14,373 nt of DNA from JBJENW01 sp051880395 (GTDB taxonomy: Bacteria > Bacillota > Clostridia > Lachnospirales > Lachnospiraceae). This document shows positions 1-7,317 of this stretch, piece after piece. The translations under genes and the position numbers were made by a program. Position 1 is the first letter of the stretch, and each line of letters begins with the position of its first letter. Where the stretch lies: the NCBI GenBank assembly GCA_051880395.1, contig JBJENW010000146.1:1-14373 (forward strand), in the 5' to 3' direction. Below the pieces are notes generated by a model. It was not told the origin of the DNA and did no database searches. It saw nothing but the letters and a program-made list of their open reading frames with translations.

Positions 1-8
1 TATCGACT

Positions 9-433
9 CCACCACTCTTTGAAAATGGGAGACGCGAAAAATATCTCAACCTGGGTTGATTCCTATGCGGACGTTTCCGGTATCCGGCAGGAGGCAAGGA
101 CCGGGGTGGCTGAAACAAAAGTGGCTAGACAGAAATGAAGTCGAGTTTTGGATGGGCGGATCTGTGATGCTTTATTTTTGCTGTCTTTCGAAGGTCGGAC
201 AGTCTGCACGAATGTGTACGCCAGAGCAAGACTCAAAAGCAGATTCTTTCTCTGGCGTACACATCCGCACAGCCTTTCCGCCGAACGAAAGACAGCAAAG
301 GCATCGCAGATCCGCCCATCCAAACTCACTATCATTTCTGTCAAAGCCACTTTTGTTTCAGCCACCCCGCACCTTGCCTCCTGCCGGATACCGGAAACTG
401 TTTATTGGAACCGAATGGTTGAGATATTTTTCG
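9..433 (+). repeat. Long palindromic element, copy 1 (intact)
   Basis: A non-coding, nearly full-length inverted repeat. The ends are CGAAAAATATCTCAACC (35-51) and GGTTGAGATATTTTTCG (417-433). Inside, 74-99 pairs perfectly with 372-397 (26 bp) and 103-126 with 345-368 (24 bp), separated by a 3x3 internal loop. Imperfect stems follow, and an apical 15-bp stem joins 212-226 to 250-264 around a 23-nt loop. An outer motif CCACCACT (9-16) is shared with other copies. The two ends are distinguishable: a 'B' end on the left (TCCTATGCGGACGTTTC) and an 'A' end on the right (its complement reads like TCCAATAAACAGTTT). This copy is therefore in the same orientation as the copy at 14174 and opposite to those at 603 and 7094. 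The open frames crossing it simply read the hairpin arms. MITE-like or structured-RNA nature is inference. Confidence 0.85.
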
Positions 434-602
434 TTTATTTTACTTTTATTCTTGATCACAAATTCTCAGTATAAATCATTCATCATTTTAAAGAGTTTAC
501 ATATCAAAAACTTCTGAGCAAAATAATTTATGGAAAGCATTCTGCTGTTGTTCTAAATTTTTTATTCACATAAACTTTCACTCCATCATTTTCTGGAACT
601 GT
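434..602. other. AT-rich spacer without a recognisable gene
   Basis: This spacer lies between palindrome copies 1 and 2. I see no coding region, no strong hairpin and no convincing promoter. The right part (about 560-602, CTCCATCATTTTCTGG) resembles the left outer flank of copy 3 (7090-7118), so copy 2 may extend outward into this spacer. Confidence 0.5.
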
Positions 603-875
603 AAGAAAATATCTCAACCTTCCGTCTCCAATACACAGTTTTGCAACACGCCGGGCATCTCTGCGAAAAAACGTTTCGGCGGGTGCAGGTGAGATCCACT
701 CTTTAGATTCTCTTAGGCACGAAGGCAATCCTGAGTGTCTTAGAGAATCTTAAGAGTTAGCTTACCTGCACAGGAGCCGTGTTTTTTCGCAGAGATGCCC
801 GGCGTGTTGCGAAACGTCCGTGTAGGGATACCCACATGGTTGAGATTTTTTTCGCTAAAATTTCCAAGCCGTAAA
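603..875 (-). repeat. Long palindromic element, copy 2 (intact)
   Basis: Same family as copy 1 but in reverse orientation: A end on the left (TATCTCAACC at 610-619, then TCCAATACACAGTTT) and B end on the right (complement of GGACGTTTCGC, then GGTTGAGAT at 838-846). The main stem is 30 bp and perfect (643-672 with 781-810). An inner stem (GCAGGTGAG with CTTACCTGC) follows, then an apical hairpin in which the ACTCTTTAGATTCTC arm pairs with GAGAATCTTAAGAGT. The right outer flank (about 854-875) matches that of copy 3. The element ends just before the extended -10 promoter of the ABC-F gene. No coding potential is apparent. Confidence 0.85.
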
Positions 876-883
876 ATTTTCGT

Positions 884-912
884 TCTTTTATGGGAAGATT
901 TTGTGTTATACT
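884..912 (+). promoter_or_regulatory. Putative extended -10 promoter of the ABC-F gene
   Basis: TGTTATACT at 904-912 gives an extended -10 (TG at 904-905, TATACT at 907-912). Only a weak T-rich -35 lies 17-18 bases upstream (TCTTTT near 884). It sits between the end of palindrome copy 2 and the ribosome binding site (AGGAG at 941-945) of the ABC-F gene, leaving a leader of about 30 bases. Confidence 0.5.
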
Positions 913-950
913 ATAGTACGATGCAATAATTTTAAAAATGAGGAGAAAAA

Positions 951-2837
951 ATGAATATTTTAAATATAGAACATTTGACAAAAGCATACACCAATCGTGT
1001 GCTGTTTGAAGATGCTGCATTTTCGATGCAGGATACAGAAAAAGTAGGTGTCATCGGCACAAACGGAACCGGAAAATCGACGCTCTTAAAAATTGTTGCG
1101 GGGCTGGAAGAGCCGGATGAGGGAACGATTACAAAAGCAAATCATGTGGTCATCTGTTACCTGCCGCAGTCTCCGGTGTTTGATCCGGAGAAAACCGTGA
1201 TCGAGAGTGTGGTGGCAGGGTATCAGAATCGTGGTGTCAGCATGCAGGAACAAAATGAGCAGGAACATTTGGAAAACTGGAATATGGAAAGTGATGCAAA
1301 GACCATGCTGACACAGCTTGGAATTACAAATTTTTCCCAGAAATGTGGGGAATTGTCGGGAGGTCAGAGAAAACGTCTGGCCTTGGTCTCAGCACTTTTG
1401 ACGCCATGTGATCTTCTGATTTTAGACGAGCCGACAAACCATTTGGACAATGAGATGTCGGGCTGGTTAGAGGAGTATCTGAAAAAAAGAAAAGGCGCAC
1501 TATTGATGGTGACACATGACCGCTATTTTTTAGATAGTGTTTCGAATCGGATTATAGAAATTGACCATGGAAAAATTTACAGCTATCAGGAAAATTATTC
1601 CGGTTTTCTACAGAGAAAAGCCGAGCGCCTCGAAAGCGAGCGTGCCAGCGAACGAAAGCGGCAGTCGATTTTACGAAAAGAATTACAATGGGTCATGCGT
1701 GGGGCACGTGCGCGATCAACCAAACAGAAATCCCGTCTGCAGCGGTATGAGGAAATGAAAGAGATGCGCGGACCGCAGATGGAAGATCAGGTACAGATGG
1801 GGTCAGTTTCCACAAGACTGGGGAGAACGACAATTGAAATTGAAAACCTCTCGAAAGCCTATGGGGATCATGTATTGATCAAAGACTTTACCTATTATTT
1901 CTTAAAAAATGATCGCATTGGTTTTGTTGGAAAAAACGGAAGCGGAAAGACAACATTGATGAAAATGATCACTGGAAGGGAAACACCGGATTGTGGTACG
2001 ATCAAGATTGGACAGACTGTAAAAATCGGTTATTATGCGCAGGAATTAGAGACAGAAGATAAAGAGGATATCGCATACATGAACCCGAAGGATCGTGTCA
2101 TCGATTATATTAAAAATACGGCAGAATATGTTCGGACAGAAGATGGTCTGGTGTCGGCGTCCTCGATGTTGGAGCGTTTTCTTTTTTCGCCGGATCAGCA
2201 ATATAGTCCCATCGAGAAATTATCAGGTGGAGAGCGTCGCCGTCTGAATCTGTTGCGTGTCTTGATGGAAGCACCGAACGTATTGATCTTAGACGAGCCG
2301 ACAAATGATCTTGATATTCAGACATTGACAATATTAGAAGATTATCTGGATGCCTATGATGGGATTGTGATCACAGTATCGCATGACAGGTACTTTTTAG
2401 ATCGTGTGGTGCGTCGGATGTTTGCATTTGAGGAAAACGGGCAGTTGCGGCAGTATGAGGGCGGTTATACCGATTATTTTAACCGCAAGCGCGAAGAGAA
2501 TCCGGACTTTGGAAAACTGATTGTGACAAAAGAAAAAAGCACATCCGAAAAAAAGGCGTCGGAGGCAACCCGGACACATGAAAAAAAATTGAAATTTTCT
2601 TATAAAGAAGAGCGCGAATATGAAACAATTGAAGCGGATATCGCAGCTTTAGAAGAGACGATTGCCCAGTGTGAGGAAGATATGACCCAATATGCCAGTG
2701 ACTTCGTGAAATTAAATGAGTTGAATCAAAAAAAAGAGGAAGCAGAAACCGCATTGGAAGAAAAGATGGAGCGTTGGGAATATCTGGAGGATCTGGCAGA
2801 AAGAATCCGGAAACAGAAAGAGGGAAAAATGGCATAA
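951..2837 (+). CDS. ABC-F family ATPase, Uup-like
   Basis: A soluble twin-ABC protein of 628 residues with no membrane segments. Domain 1 has Walker A GTNGTGKST (36-44), signature LSGGQ (135-139) and Walker B LLILDEPT (155-162). Domain 2 has GKNGSGKTT (327-335), LSGGE (424-428) and LILDEPTND (445-453). The linker motif near 243-262 (ELQWVMRGARARSTKQKSR) is typical of the Uup branch, as is the charged C-terminal coiled coil (about 550-622). ABC-F proteins act on ribosomes (translation factors or antibiotic target protection), and Uup has also been linked to DNA branched-intermediate handling. I infer a housekeeping translation-related role rather than resistance. The start follows AGGAG with a five-base spacer. 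The stop overlaps the putative sporulation promoter of the next cluster, and no terminator is visible, so read-through is possible. Confidence 0.93.
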   Translation: MNILNIEHLTKAYTNRVLFEDAAFSMQDTEKVGVIGTNGTGKSTLLKIVAGLEEPDEGTITKANHVVICYLPQSPVFDPEKTVIESVVAGYQNRGVSMQEQNEQEHLENWNMESDAKTMLTQLGITNFSQKCGELSGGQRKRLALVSALLTPCDLLILDEPTNHLDNEMSGWLEEYLKKRKGALLMVTHDRYFLDSVSNRIIEIDHGKIYSYQENYSGFLQRKAERLESERASERKRQSILRKELQWVMRGARARSTKQKSRLQRYEEMKEMRGPQMEDQVQMGSVSTRLGRTTIEIENLSKAYGDHVLIKDFTYYFLKNDRIGFVGKNGSGKTTLMKMITGRETPDCGTIKIGQTVKIGYYAQELETEDKEDIAYMNPKDRVIDYIKNTAEYVRTEDGLVSASSMLERFLFSPDQQYSPIEKLSGGERRRLNLLRVLMEAPNVLILDEPTNDLDIQTLTILEDYLDAYDGIVITVSHDRYFLDRVVRRMFAFEENGQLRQYEGGYTDYFNRKREENPDFGKLIVTKEKSTSEKKASEATRTHEKKLKFSYKEEREYETIEADIAALEETIAQCEEDMTQYASDFVKLNELNQKKEEAETALEEKMERWEYLEDLAERIRKQKEGKMA

Positions 2838-2860
2838 AGGTGCAGATTCGAGAGATACTG
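2832..2860 (+). promoter_or_regulatory. Putative sigma-G/F-type promoter for the spoVA cluster
   Basis: GCATA (2832-2836), 17 bases, then GATACTG (2854-2860). This fits the forespore sigma consensus (GHATR, about 18 bases, CATWMTA) at the -35 and at five of seven -10 positions. The spoVT gene in this window has the same -35 word and spacing. The -35 overlaps the last codons of the ABC-F gene. Sigma-G control of spoVA is established in Bacillus; its use here is inference. Confidence 0.4.
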
Positions 2861-2895
2861 TTTAAGGAGAACATCAAAAGGAAAAGAGGGATAAC

Positions 2896-3060
2896 TTGAG
2901 CAGAAAAACGTATCGGATCTGCCTGATGGTCTTACTGGTCGCAACGGTGATCGCATTGATCGTTTATTACGGGCAGATTCCAAAGCAGCAGACGTATGAT
3001 AAAAACAGTGTGCTTGTGCAAATGGAAGGAGGGCAAAGATGCCGGAAACTTTACATTTGA
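2896..3060 (+). CDS. Small membrane peptide (54 aa) leading the spoVA cluster
   Basis: A TTG-initiated frame of 54 codons preceded by a good GAGGG site (2886-2890) with a five-base spacer. No other start is available because a stop lies in frame at 2863. The product has a basic N-terminus (SRKTYR), one hydrophobic segment at about residues 8-25 (ICLMVLLVATVIALIVYY) and a short polar tail. It reads as a single-pass membrane or secreted-type peptide. Its 3' end overlaps spoVAA by 22 bases and contains the spoVAA ribosome binding site, which suggests translational coupling. I do not recognise the family. It could be a sporulation micro-protein or only a leader that sets spoVAA translation. Confidence 0.55.
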   Translation: MSRKTYRICLMVLLVATVIALIVYYGQIPKQQTYDKNSVLVQMEGGQRCRKLYI

Positions 3061-3683
3061 AGGTCGCTCGAAATATTGTTGTGCAAAAGGCAGTCGTGAC
3101 ACTTGGTGACATAGCAAAATTATCCTGTACGGATCCGGAGATGGAGCCGCATTTGCGTCAAATTGAATTATATCGTTTTCGGGATGGAATCACTGGAAAA
3201 AAAAGAATCCGTCGTCAGCAGGTGTTCAGCATTTTATATGTGATCGATAAAATTGAGCGGACGTATCCGAAAATTACGGTTCAAAATGAGGGGGAAATGG
3301 ATTTTGTAATCGAGTATCGCCCCGGACCTCCGGAATCGAAGTGGATGGAGGGATTGAAAGTTACCGCACTTTGCATTGTGATCTTTTTTGGTTCTGCATT
3401 TACGATCATGGCGTTTAACAATGATATTTCAATCACAGAATTGTTTGATAAATTTTATTTTCGTGTAATGCAGCAGAAGTCAGACGGTTTTACAGAGCTG
3501 GAAGTAGGTTATGCGATCGGAATGGCGTTTAGCATTGTGTTTTTCTTTAATCATATCGGAAAGAAAAAAATCACACATGATCCGACGCCGCTGCAGGTAG
3601 AGATGCGTAAATATGAGCAGGATGTTGATACGACGTTTATTGAAAACTGCAGCAGAAAGGGGCATAATATCGATGTGGATTAA
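3039..3683 (+). CDS. spoVAA: Stage V sporulation protein AA
   Basis: A 214-residue protein matching Bacillus SpoVAA in length and layout. The soluble N-terminal part (about 1-100) contains the family-like LGDIAKLS segment and ends in FVIEYR. Two membrane segments follow (about 107-126 and 151-171), then a hydrophilic tail with the family-like PTPLQVEMRKYEQDVD. The Bacillus protein shares the phrases FGS-T-MNF and FFNH--KK. SpoVA proteins act in the forespore inner membrane to move calcium-dipicolinate during spore formation and germination. The start follows GGAGGG with a five-base spacer. The gene overlaps the upstream small frame by 22 bases and the next gene by 11 bases, consistent with one operon. 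Confidence 0.9.
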   Translation: MPETLHLKVARNIVVQKAVVTLGDIAKLSCTDPEMEPHLRQIELYRFRDGITGKKRIRRQQVFSILYVIDKIERTYPKITVQNEGEMDFVIEYRPGPPESKWMEGLKVTALCIVIFFGSAFTIMAFNNDISITELFDKFYFRVMQQKSDGFTELEVGYAIGMAFSIVFFFNHIGKKKITHDPTPLQVEMRKYEQDVDTTFIENCSRKGHNIDVD

Positions 3684-4101
3684 GCACTTGGCACTTTTGC
3701 TTTGCGGGATCGCATCCGGGGCAGCTGTCTCCGGCGGAACATTTGCCTTTATTGTCACCTTAAAGATCGTTCCACGTCTTGTCGGGCGGAGTAATACGGC
3801 AAAAAGTTATGTATGCTATGAAAATGCAGTGATCTTAGGCGGAACGATCGGAAATATTTTAGGCGTTTTTGAGATGATCCCGCTTCCATTTGGAAGAATC
3901 ATGCTCTGGCTGTATGGACTTGGAGCAGGTATTTTTGAAGGGTGCGTGGCAATTACGCTGGCAGAAATTCTGCATGTATTTCCAATCGTATTTCGTCGTA
4001 TGAAGTTAAAAGTAGGATTGTCGGCGGTGATTTTTGCGTTTGCGGCAGGAAAGGCAGCAGGAGCATTGTATTATTTTTATCAGCAGCTGGCGTCTACGTA
4101 A
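3673..4101 (+). CDS. spoVAB: Stage V sporulation protein AB
   Basis: A 142-residue integral membrane protein, close to the 141 residues of the Bacillus homologue. An earlier in-frame ATG at 3613 would add 20 polar residues inside the spoVAA coding region. The ATG at 3673 is preferred because it follows AAAGGGG (3656-3662) and begins MWIKHLALLLCG directly at the first membrane segment. Family-like segments are GAAVSGGTFAFIV, KIVPRLVGRS, YENAVILGGTIGN and LAEILHVFPIVFRR. About four to five hydrophobic helices are visible. It overlaps the spoVAA stop by 11 bases. The inferred role is the inner-membrane part of the dipicolinate transport system. Confidence 0.9.
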   Translation: MWIKHLALLLCGIASGAAVSGGTFAFIVTLKIVPRLVGRSNTAKSYVCYENAVILGGTIGNILGVFEMIPLPFGRIMLWLYGLGAGIFEGCVAITLAEILHVFPIVFRRMKLKVGLSAVIFAFAAGKAAGALYYFYQQLAST

Positions 4102-4113
4102 GGGAGGAAAAAT

Positions 4114-4446
4114 ATGATACCATTGTTGGCGAGACAGAGTGTGATTTTGAAATGTAATTTAAAAAAATCGCAGCTTTTGGGAAATTATGAATTTTATTAT
4201 GCGGCAGGACTTTTGGCAAAATTGATGAACGTGGAAGCAGCAGATCTCACAAACCCCCAGGACGTCTGGAATCAAATAACAGAAGCGGGGAAAAACTATC
4301 AGACGGAGGATGAAAAAGAACAGCATTTGCTTTCTATGGTGCGCAATTACCAGGTACATGATGAATTTGATGAGCAGATGCAGGAATTGTTTGAATGTGG
4401 GAAGAAAGAATCTTATATGTGGCAGGTGAATGTGCCGACAGGCTGA
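4114..4446 (+). CDS. Unknown 110-aa protein inside the spoVA cluster
   Basis: The start is preceded by AGGGAGG (4101-4107) and lies 12 bases after the spoVAB stop, so the reading frame is well supported as a gene. The product is soluble and acidic, with no membrane segment or signal peptide. An N-terminal stretch (VILKCNLKKSQLLGNYEFYYAAGLLAKLMNV) is followed by a helical, Glu/Gln-rich C-terminal half. There are three cysteines and no recognised catalytic motif. It occupies the place between spoVAB and spoVAC, where Bacillus has no such gene. A role in spore membrane transport is suggested only by position. I do not recognise the family. Confidence 0.75.
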   Translation: MIPLLARQSVILKCNLKKSQLLGNYEFYYAAGLLAKLMNVEAADLTNPQDVWNQITEAGKNYQTEDEKEQHLLSMVRNYQVHDEFDEQMQELFECGKKESYMWQVNVPTG

Positions 4447-4479
4447 TTGGTTCGTGTGCAGTGAGGAAAGGAGCAGCGT

Positions 4480-4941
4480 ATGGAGGAACAGGAAAAACAA
4501 AAACAGCAACAGGCGTATAACGCTTATGTAGAAAGCGTAACGCCGAAGAAAAATTTATGGTTGAGGATGCTGGGGGCATTTGTGGTAGGTGGCTTGATCT
4601 GCCTGTTGGGACAGATTATTTTAAACATTGCAAAAAATCTGGGGATGGATGACAAGACTGCCGGTGCATGGTGCAGTCTGTTGTTGGTCTTATTTAGTGT
4701 GTTTTTGACAGGATTTAATATTTATCAGAAACTTGCCGTCTGGGGTGGTGCCGGAACACTGGTACCGATCACGGGATTTGCGAACAGTGTGGCAGCTCCA
4801 GCTGTTGAATTTCAAAAAGAAGGACAGGTCTTCGGAATTGGATGCAAGATTTTTACGATTGCAGGACCGGTGATTCTTTATGGAATCGTCTGCAGCAGTA
4901 TTTTGGGACTGATCTATTATCTGCTGGCGTATGTGGTTTAA
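4480..4941 (+). CDS. spoVAC: Stage V sporulation protein AC
   Basis: A 153-residue membrane protein of the SpoVAC/SpoVAE family. The polar N-terminal tail with YVESVTPKKN is characteristic of SpoVAC rather than SpoVAE. It is followed by AFVVGGLICLLGQII (33-47) and the family hallmark GAGTLVPITGFANS (90-103). About five hydrophobic segments are visible. In Bacillus, SpoVAC is a mechanosensitive channel component in the spore inner membrane that takes part in dipicolinate release. The start follows GGAAAGGAG. This is the last gene before a strong hairpin. The usual partners spoVAD and spoVAE do not follow, and ftsH lies on the other strand. Confidence 0.93.
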   Translation: MEEQEKQKQQQAYNAYVESVTPKKNLWLRMLGAFVVGGLICLLGQIILNIAKNLGMDDKTAGAWCSLLLVLFSVFLTGFNIYQKLAVWGGAGTLVPITGFANSVAAPAVEFQKEGQVFGIGCKIFTIAGPVILYGIVCSSILGLIYYLLAYVV

Positions 4942-4966
4942 ATATTAAATCGGAAGTTGTGCATAG

Positions 4967-5005
4967 GAAAAATCAGGCGCATGGGCAATTGTCCATGCGC
5001 CTGAT
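4967..5005 (-). terminator. Strong intrinsic terminator between spoVAC and ftsH
   Basis: A perfect 13-bp stem: ATCAGGCGCATGG (4972-4984) pairs with CCATGCGCCTGAT (4993-5005) around an eight-base loop. Read on the minus strand, the stem begins about 11 bases after the ftsH stop and is followed by a T run (complement of 4967-4972), so it is a canonical terminator for ftsH. On the plus strand the stem has no T tract, so termination of spoVAC transcripts here would be weaker. Confidence 0.88.
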
Positions 5006-5016
5006 CGCGTTATGAC

Positions 5017-6903
5017 TTAGATGTCAGATTCTTTTTCTAAAGATATTGCATTTGCAGTGTCAGTAATTTCCGGTGTGGTGTGATTTAAAATATTCATAAA
5101 TTCATCACCGGTAATCGTTTCTTCTTCGTACAAGTACTTTGAAATCTCATGCAGCTTATCCATATTTTCAGAGAGCAGTTTTTCTGCTTTTGCATAGGCG
5201 TGTTTTACAATTTCAACAACCATATCATCAATGCGCTTTGCTGTCTCTGGGGAGCAGGTAAGGGTGCTGTCGCCTCCCAGATAGGCATTTGTCTCAGTTT
5301 CAAACGTAACCATACCGAATTCATCGCTCATACCATATTTGGTAACCATGGCGCGGGCAAGTTTTGTTGCCTGTTCAATGTCGTTTGAGGCGCCGGTGGA
5401 AATGGAGTGGAAGATCAAATCTTCGGCACAACGTCCGCCGGTGAAGGTCGCGATTTTGTTTAGCAGCTCTTCTTTTGACATCAGATTATGCTCACCTTCG
5501 TCTACCTGCATGGTGTATCCCAAGGCACCGGAAGTACGCGGAATGATCGTAATTTTTGTCACTGGAGCAGAATGCGTCTGCAGTGCGGCAACTAAGGCAT
5601 GTCCGACCTCATGGTAAGAGACAGTCAGTTTTTCCTTATTGGAAAGAATTTTGTTTTTCTTCTGATAACCGGCAATGACGGTTTCGATACTTTCTTCTAA
5701 GTCTTCCTGAATGACATAGGCACGATTCATTTTTACGGCACGCAGAGCAGCTTCATTTACGATATTTGCAAGTTCCGCACCGGAGGCGCCGGCAGCGGTT
5801 CTGGCGATAGCATTAAAGTCGACATTGTCGCCTAGTTTTACTTTCTTTGCATGTACCCGTAAAATGGCTTCTCGTCCCGTCAGATCCGGAAGTTCTACCG
5901 GAATCCGGCGGTCAAAACGTCCCGGACGAAGCAGAGCCGGGTCAAGGACATCCGGGCGGTTTGTGGCAGCTAAGATGACAACACCTTTTGAACCATCAAA
6001 TCCATCCATTTCGGTCAACAACTGGTTTAAGGTCTGTTCACGTTCATCATTTCCGCCGCCAAATCCCTGTCCGTCACGTTTTTTACCGATGGTATCGATC
6101 TCATCGATGAAGACAATACACGGAGCTTTCTCGTTTGCCTGTTTAAACAGGTCACGAACTTTCGAAGCGCCCATGCCGACGAACATCTCGACAAATTCAG
6201 AACCAGAGATGGAGAAAAATGGAACGTTTGCTTCTCCGGCAACAGCTTTTGCAAGCAGAGTCTTACCGGTTCCCGGAGGTCCGACAAGAAGCGCACCTTT
6301 TGGCATGGAAGCACCGATGGCGCGGTATTTATCCGGATTGTGCAGAAAGTCAACAATTTCTTTCAATAATTCTTTGGCTTCATCTTCGCCGGCAACATCC
6401 TGAAATTTGATACCGGTTTCAGACTGAACATAAATTTTGGCATTGCTTTTCCCGAACTGCATCGGTCCTGCGCCTCCGGCACCCGGAGCACCGCCCATTT
6501 TTTTCAGCATCCAGCGGCTGAGCAGCTGTCCGAGCACAATAAAAATGACGATCGGAATGATCCAGCTTATGAGAAAACTCAAAAATGGACTTATTTGTTC
6601 TTCTACAACCCGGTCAAAAGAACAACCGGATTCTACCAGTCGGTCGATGAGCTGTGGGTCATCAAACGTAGGGGTCTGATAGCTTTTTGGGTCTTTTTTA
6701 TTATCTTGAAAATAAATAGTGTCGCCTTCAATCTGAACTTTGGAAATCTCTTTTTTCTCTAGCATCGATAAAAATGTGCTGTAGTCCACAGTCGGCGGTT
6801 CCATCAGTTTTGGAGTCAGTAACAGATTTAAAAAGATCAAGACGATCATGGCCACTATGTAATAAAAGATCAGCGGCCGCTTTGGTTTGTTTACTGTTGG
6901 CAT
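5017..6903 (-). CDS. ftsH: ATP-dependent zinc metalloprotease FtsH
   Basis: A 628-residue membrane-anchored AAA+ protease of usual family length. TM1 is at about 11-30, followed by the extracytoplasmic domain (31-105), TM2 (about 106-129), and a Gly-rich linker (137-146). The AAA module has Walker A GPPGTGKT (208-215), Walker B IVFIDEID (263-270) and the second region of homology AATNRPDVLDPALLRPGRF (312-330). The zinc site is HEVGH (431-435), with a Val where most family members have Ala; both His and the Glu are intact. The third ligand is probably Asp508 in TGASNDIEQAT. It degrades misfolded or unassembled membrane proteins and short-lived regulators. An AAGGAG site precedes the ATG. A sigma-A promoter lies upstream and a terminator directly follows, so it appears monocistronic. 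Confidence 0.97.
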   Translation of the reverse strand: MPTVNKPKRPLIFYYIVAMIVLIFLNLLLTPKLMEPPTVDYSTFLSMLEKKEISKVQIEGDTIYFQDNKKDPKSYQTPTFDDPQLIDRLVESGCSFDRVVEEQISPFLSFLISWIIPIVIFIVLGQLLSRWMLKKMGGAPGAGGAGPMQFGKSNAKIYVQSETGIKFQDVAGEDEAKELLKEIVDFLHNPDKYRAIGASMPKGALLVGPPGTGKTLLAKAVAGEANVPFFSISGSEFVEMFVGMGASKVRDLFKQANEKAPCIVFIDEIDTIGKKRDGQGFGGGNDEREQTLNQLLTEMDGFDGSKGVVILAATNRPDVLDPALLRPGRFDRRIPVELPDLTGREAILRVHAKKVKLGDNVDFNAIARTAAGASGAELANIVNEAALRAVKMNRAYVIQEDLEESIETVIAGYQKKNKILSNKEKLTVSYHEVGHALVAALQTHSAPVTKITIIPRTSGALGYTMQVDEGEHNLMSKEELLNKIATFTGGRCAEDLIFHSISTGASNDIEQATKLARAMVTKYGMSDEFGMVTFETETNAYLGGDSTLTCSPETAKRIDDMVVEIVKHAYAKAEKLLSENMDKLHEISKYLYEEETITGDEFMNILNHTTPEITDTANAISLEKESDI

Positions 6904-6960
6904 AATGTTGTTCTCCTTTTCAAATCATTCTTTTTAAAATAAGAATCTTCCATGTTATGT

Positions 6961-6989
6961 ATCGTAGCTTTTTTTGGCGAACTTGTCAA
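6961..6989 (-). promoter_or_regulatory. Sigma-A promoter of ftsH
   Basis: On the minus strand: TTGACA (complement of 6984-6989), 17 bases, TACGAT (complement of 6961-6966). The -35 is perfect and the -10 near-consensus. The leader to the ftsH ATG is about 50 bases and includes a short AT-rich hairpin (ATTCTT with AAGAAT, 6927-6946) just upstream of the AAGGAG site. Confidence 0.8.
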
Positions 6990-7093
6990 TGAAATTCACA
7001 TTAAGAAACTATAAAATATTACTGTTCACGCATATGCCATGTATCGGCAACGACAACTTTCTATTTGGAGAACTCTTTCTTACATTTTATCTT

Positions 7094-7317
7094 CCACCAC
7101 TTTTTTCCGGAAACAAAAAATATCTCAACCTTTCGTTTCTAAATATCTAGTTTTGCAGCACGACAGGCAGCTTGGAAAAAAACATTTCGGTGGGTGCAGG
7201 TGAGATCCTGTGCAGGAACCGTGTTTTTTGCCAAGCTGCCTGTCGTGCTGCAAAACGTCCGGGTATGGAATCCCCTCGGCCGAGATATTTTTCTTAAAAA
7301 TTCCAGGAGAGTGGCGG
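7094..7317 (-). repeat. Long palindromic element, copy 3 (intact, shortest)
   Basis: The clearest copy, with both outer ends visible. CCACCACTTTTTTCCGG (from 7094) and the complement of CCAGGAGAGTGGCGG (to 7317) form imperfect terminal inverted repeats. Inner ends are TATCTCAACC (7121-7130) and GGCCGAGATA (7278-7287). The main stem is 25 bp and perfect (7151-7175 with 7231-7255). Orientation is A left and B right, as in copy 2. Relative to copy 2 it shares the GGGTGCAGGTGAGATCC segment but lacks the apical hairpin module of roughly 80 bases. Its last base is adjacent to the spoVT stop codon (7318-7320). It fills the gap between spoVT and the ftsH promoter region and may serve as the spoVT 3' end, since no other terminator is visible. 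Confidence 0.87.

Noticed and set aside
56..517. Open frames of 100-153 codons across palindrome copy 1 (both strands)
   Set aside because: They read the two arms of the hairpin, have no ribosome binding sites, and their composition follows the inverted repeat rather than a protein.
528..728. Minus-strand frame of 66 codons running out of palindrome copy 2
   Set aside because: Half of it is the hairpin arm. The C-terminal part looks mildly protein-like, but the same DNA flank in copy 3 is interrupted by stops.
951..2837. Antibiotic-resistance ABC-F gene
   Set aside because: The linker motif and C-terminal coiled coil point to the Uup-like housekeeping branch. No mobile resistance context or leader attenuator is visible.
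3613..3672. Upstream ATG for spoVAB at 3613
   Set aside because: It would add a polar extension within the spoVAA coding region. The ATG at 3673 has a ribosome site and matches the family start and length.
5590..5620. HEVGH instead of HEAGH in FtsH as a sign of inactivation
   Set aside because: Both His ligands and the catalytic Glu are present. The Ala-to-Val change does not remove a zinc ligand.
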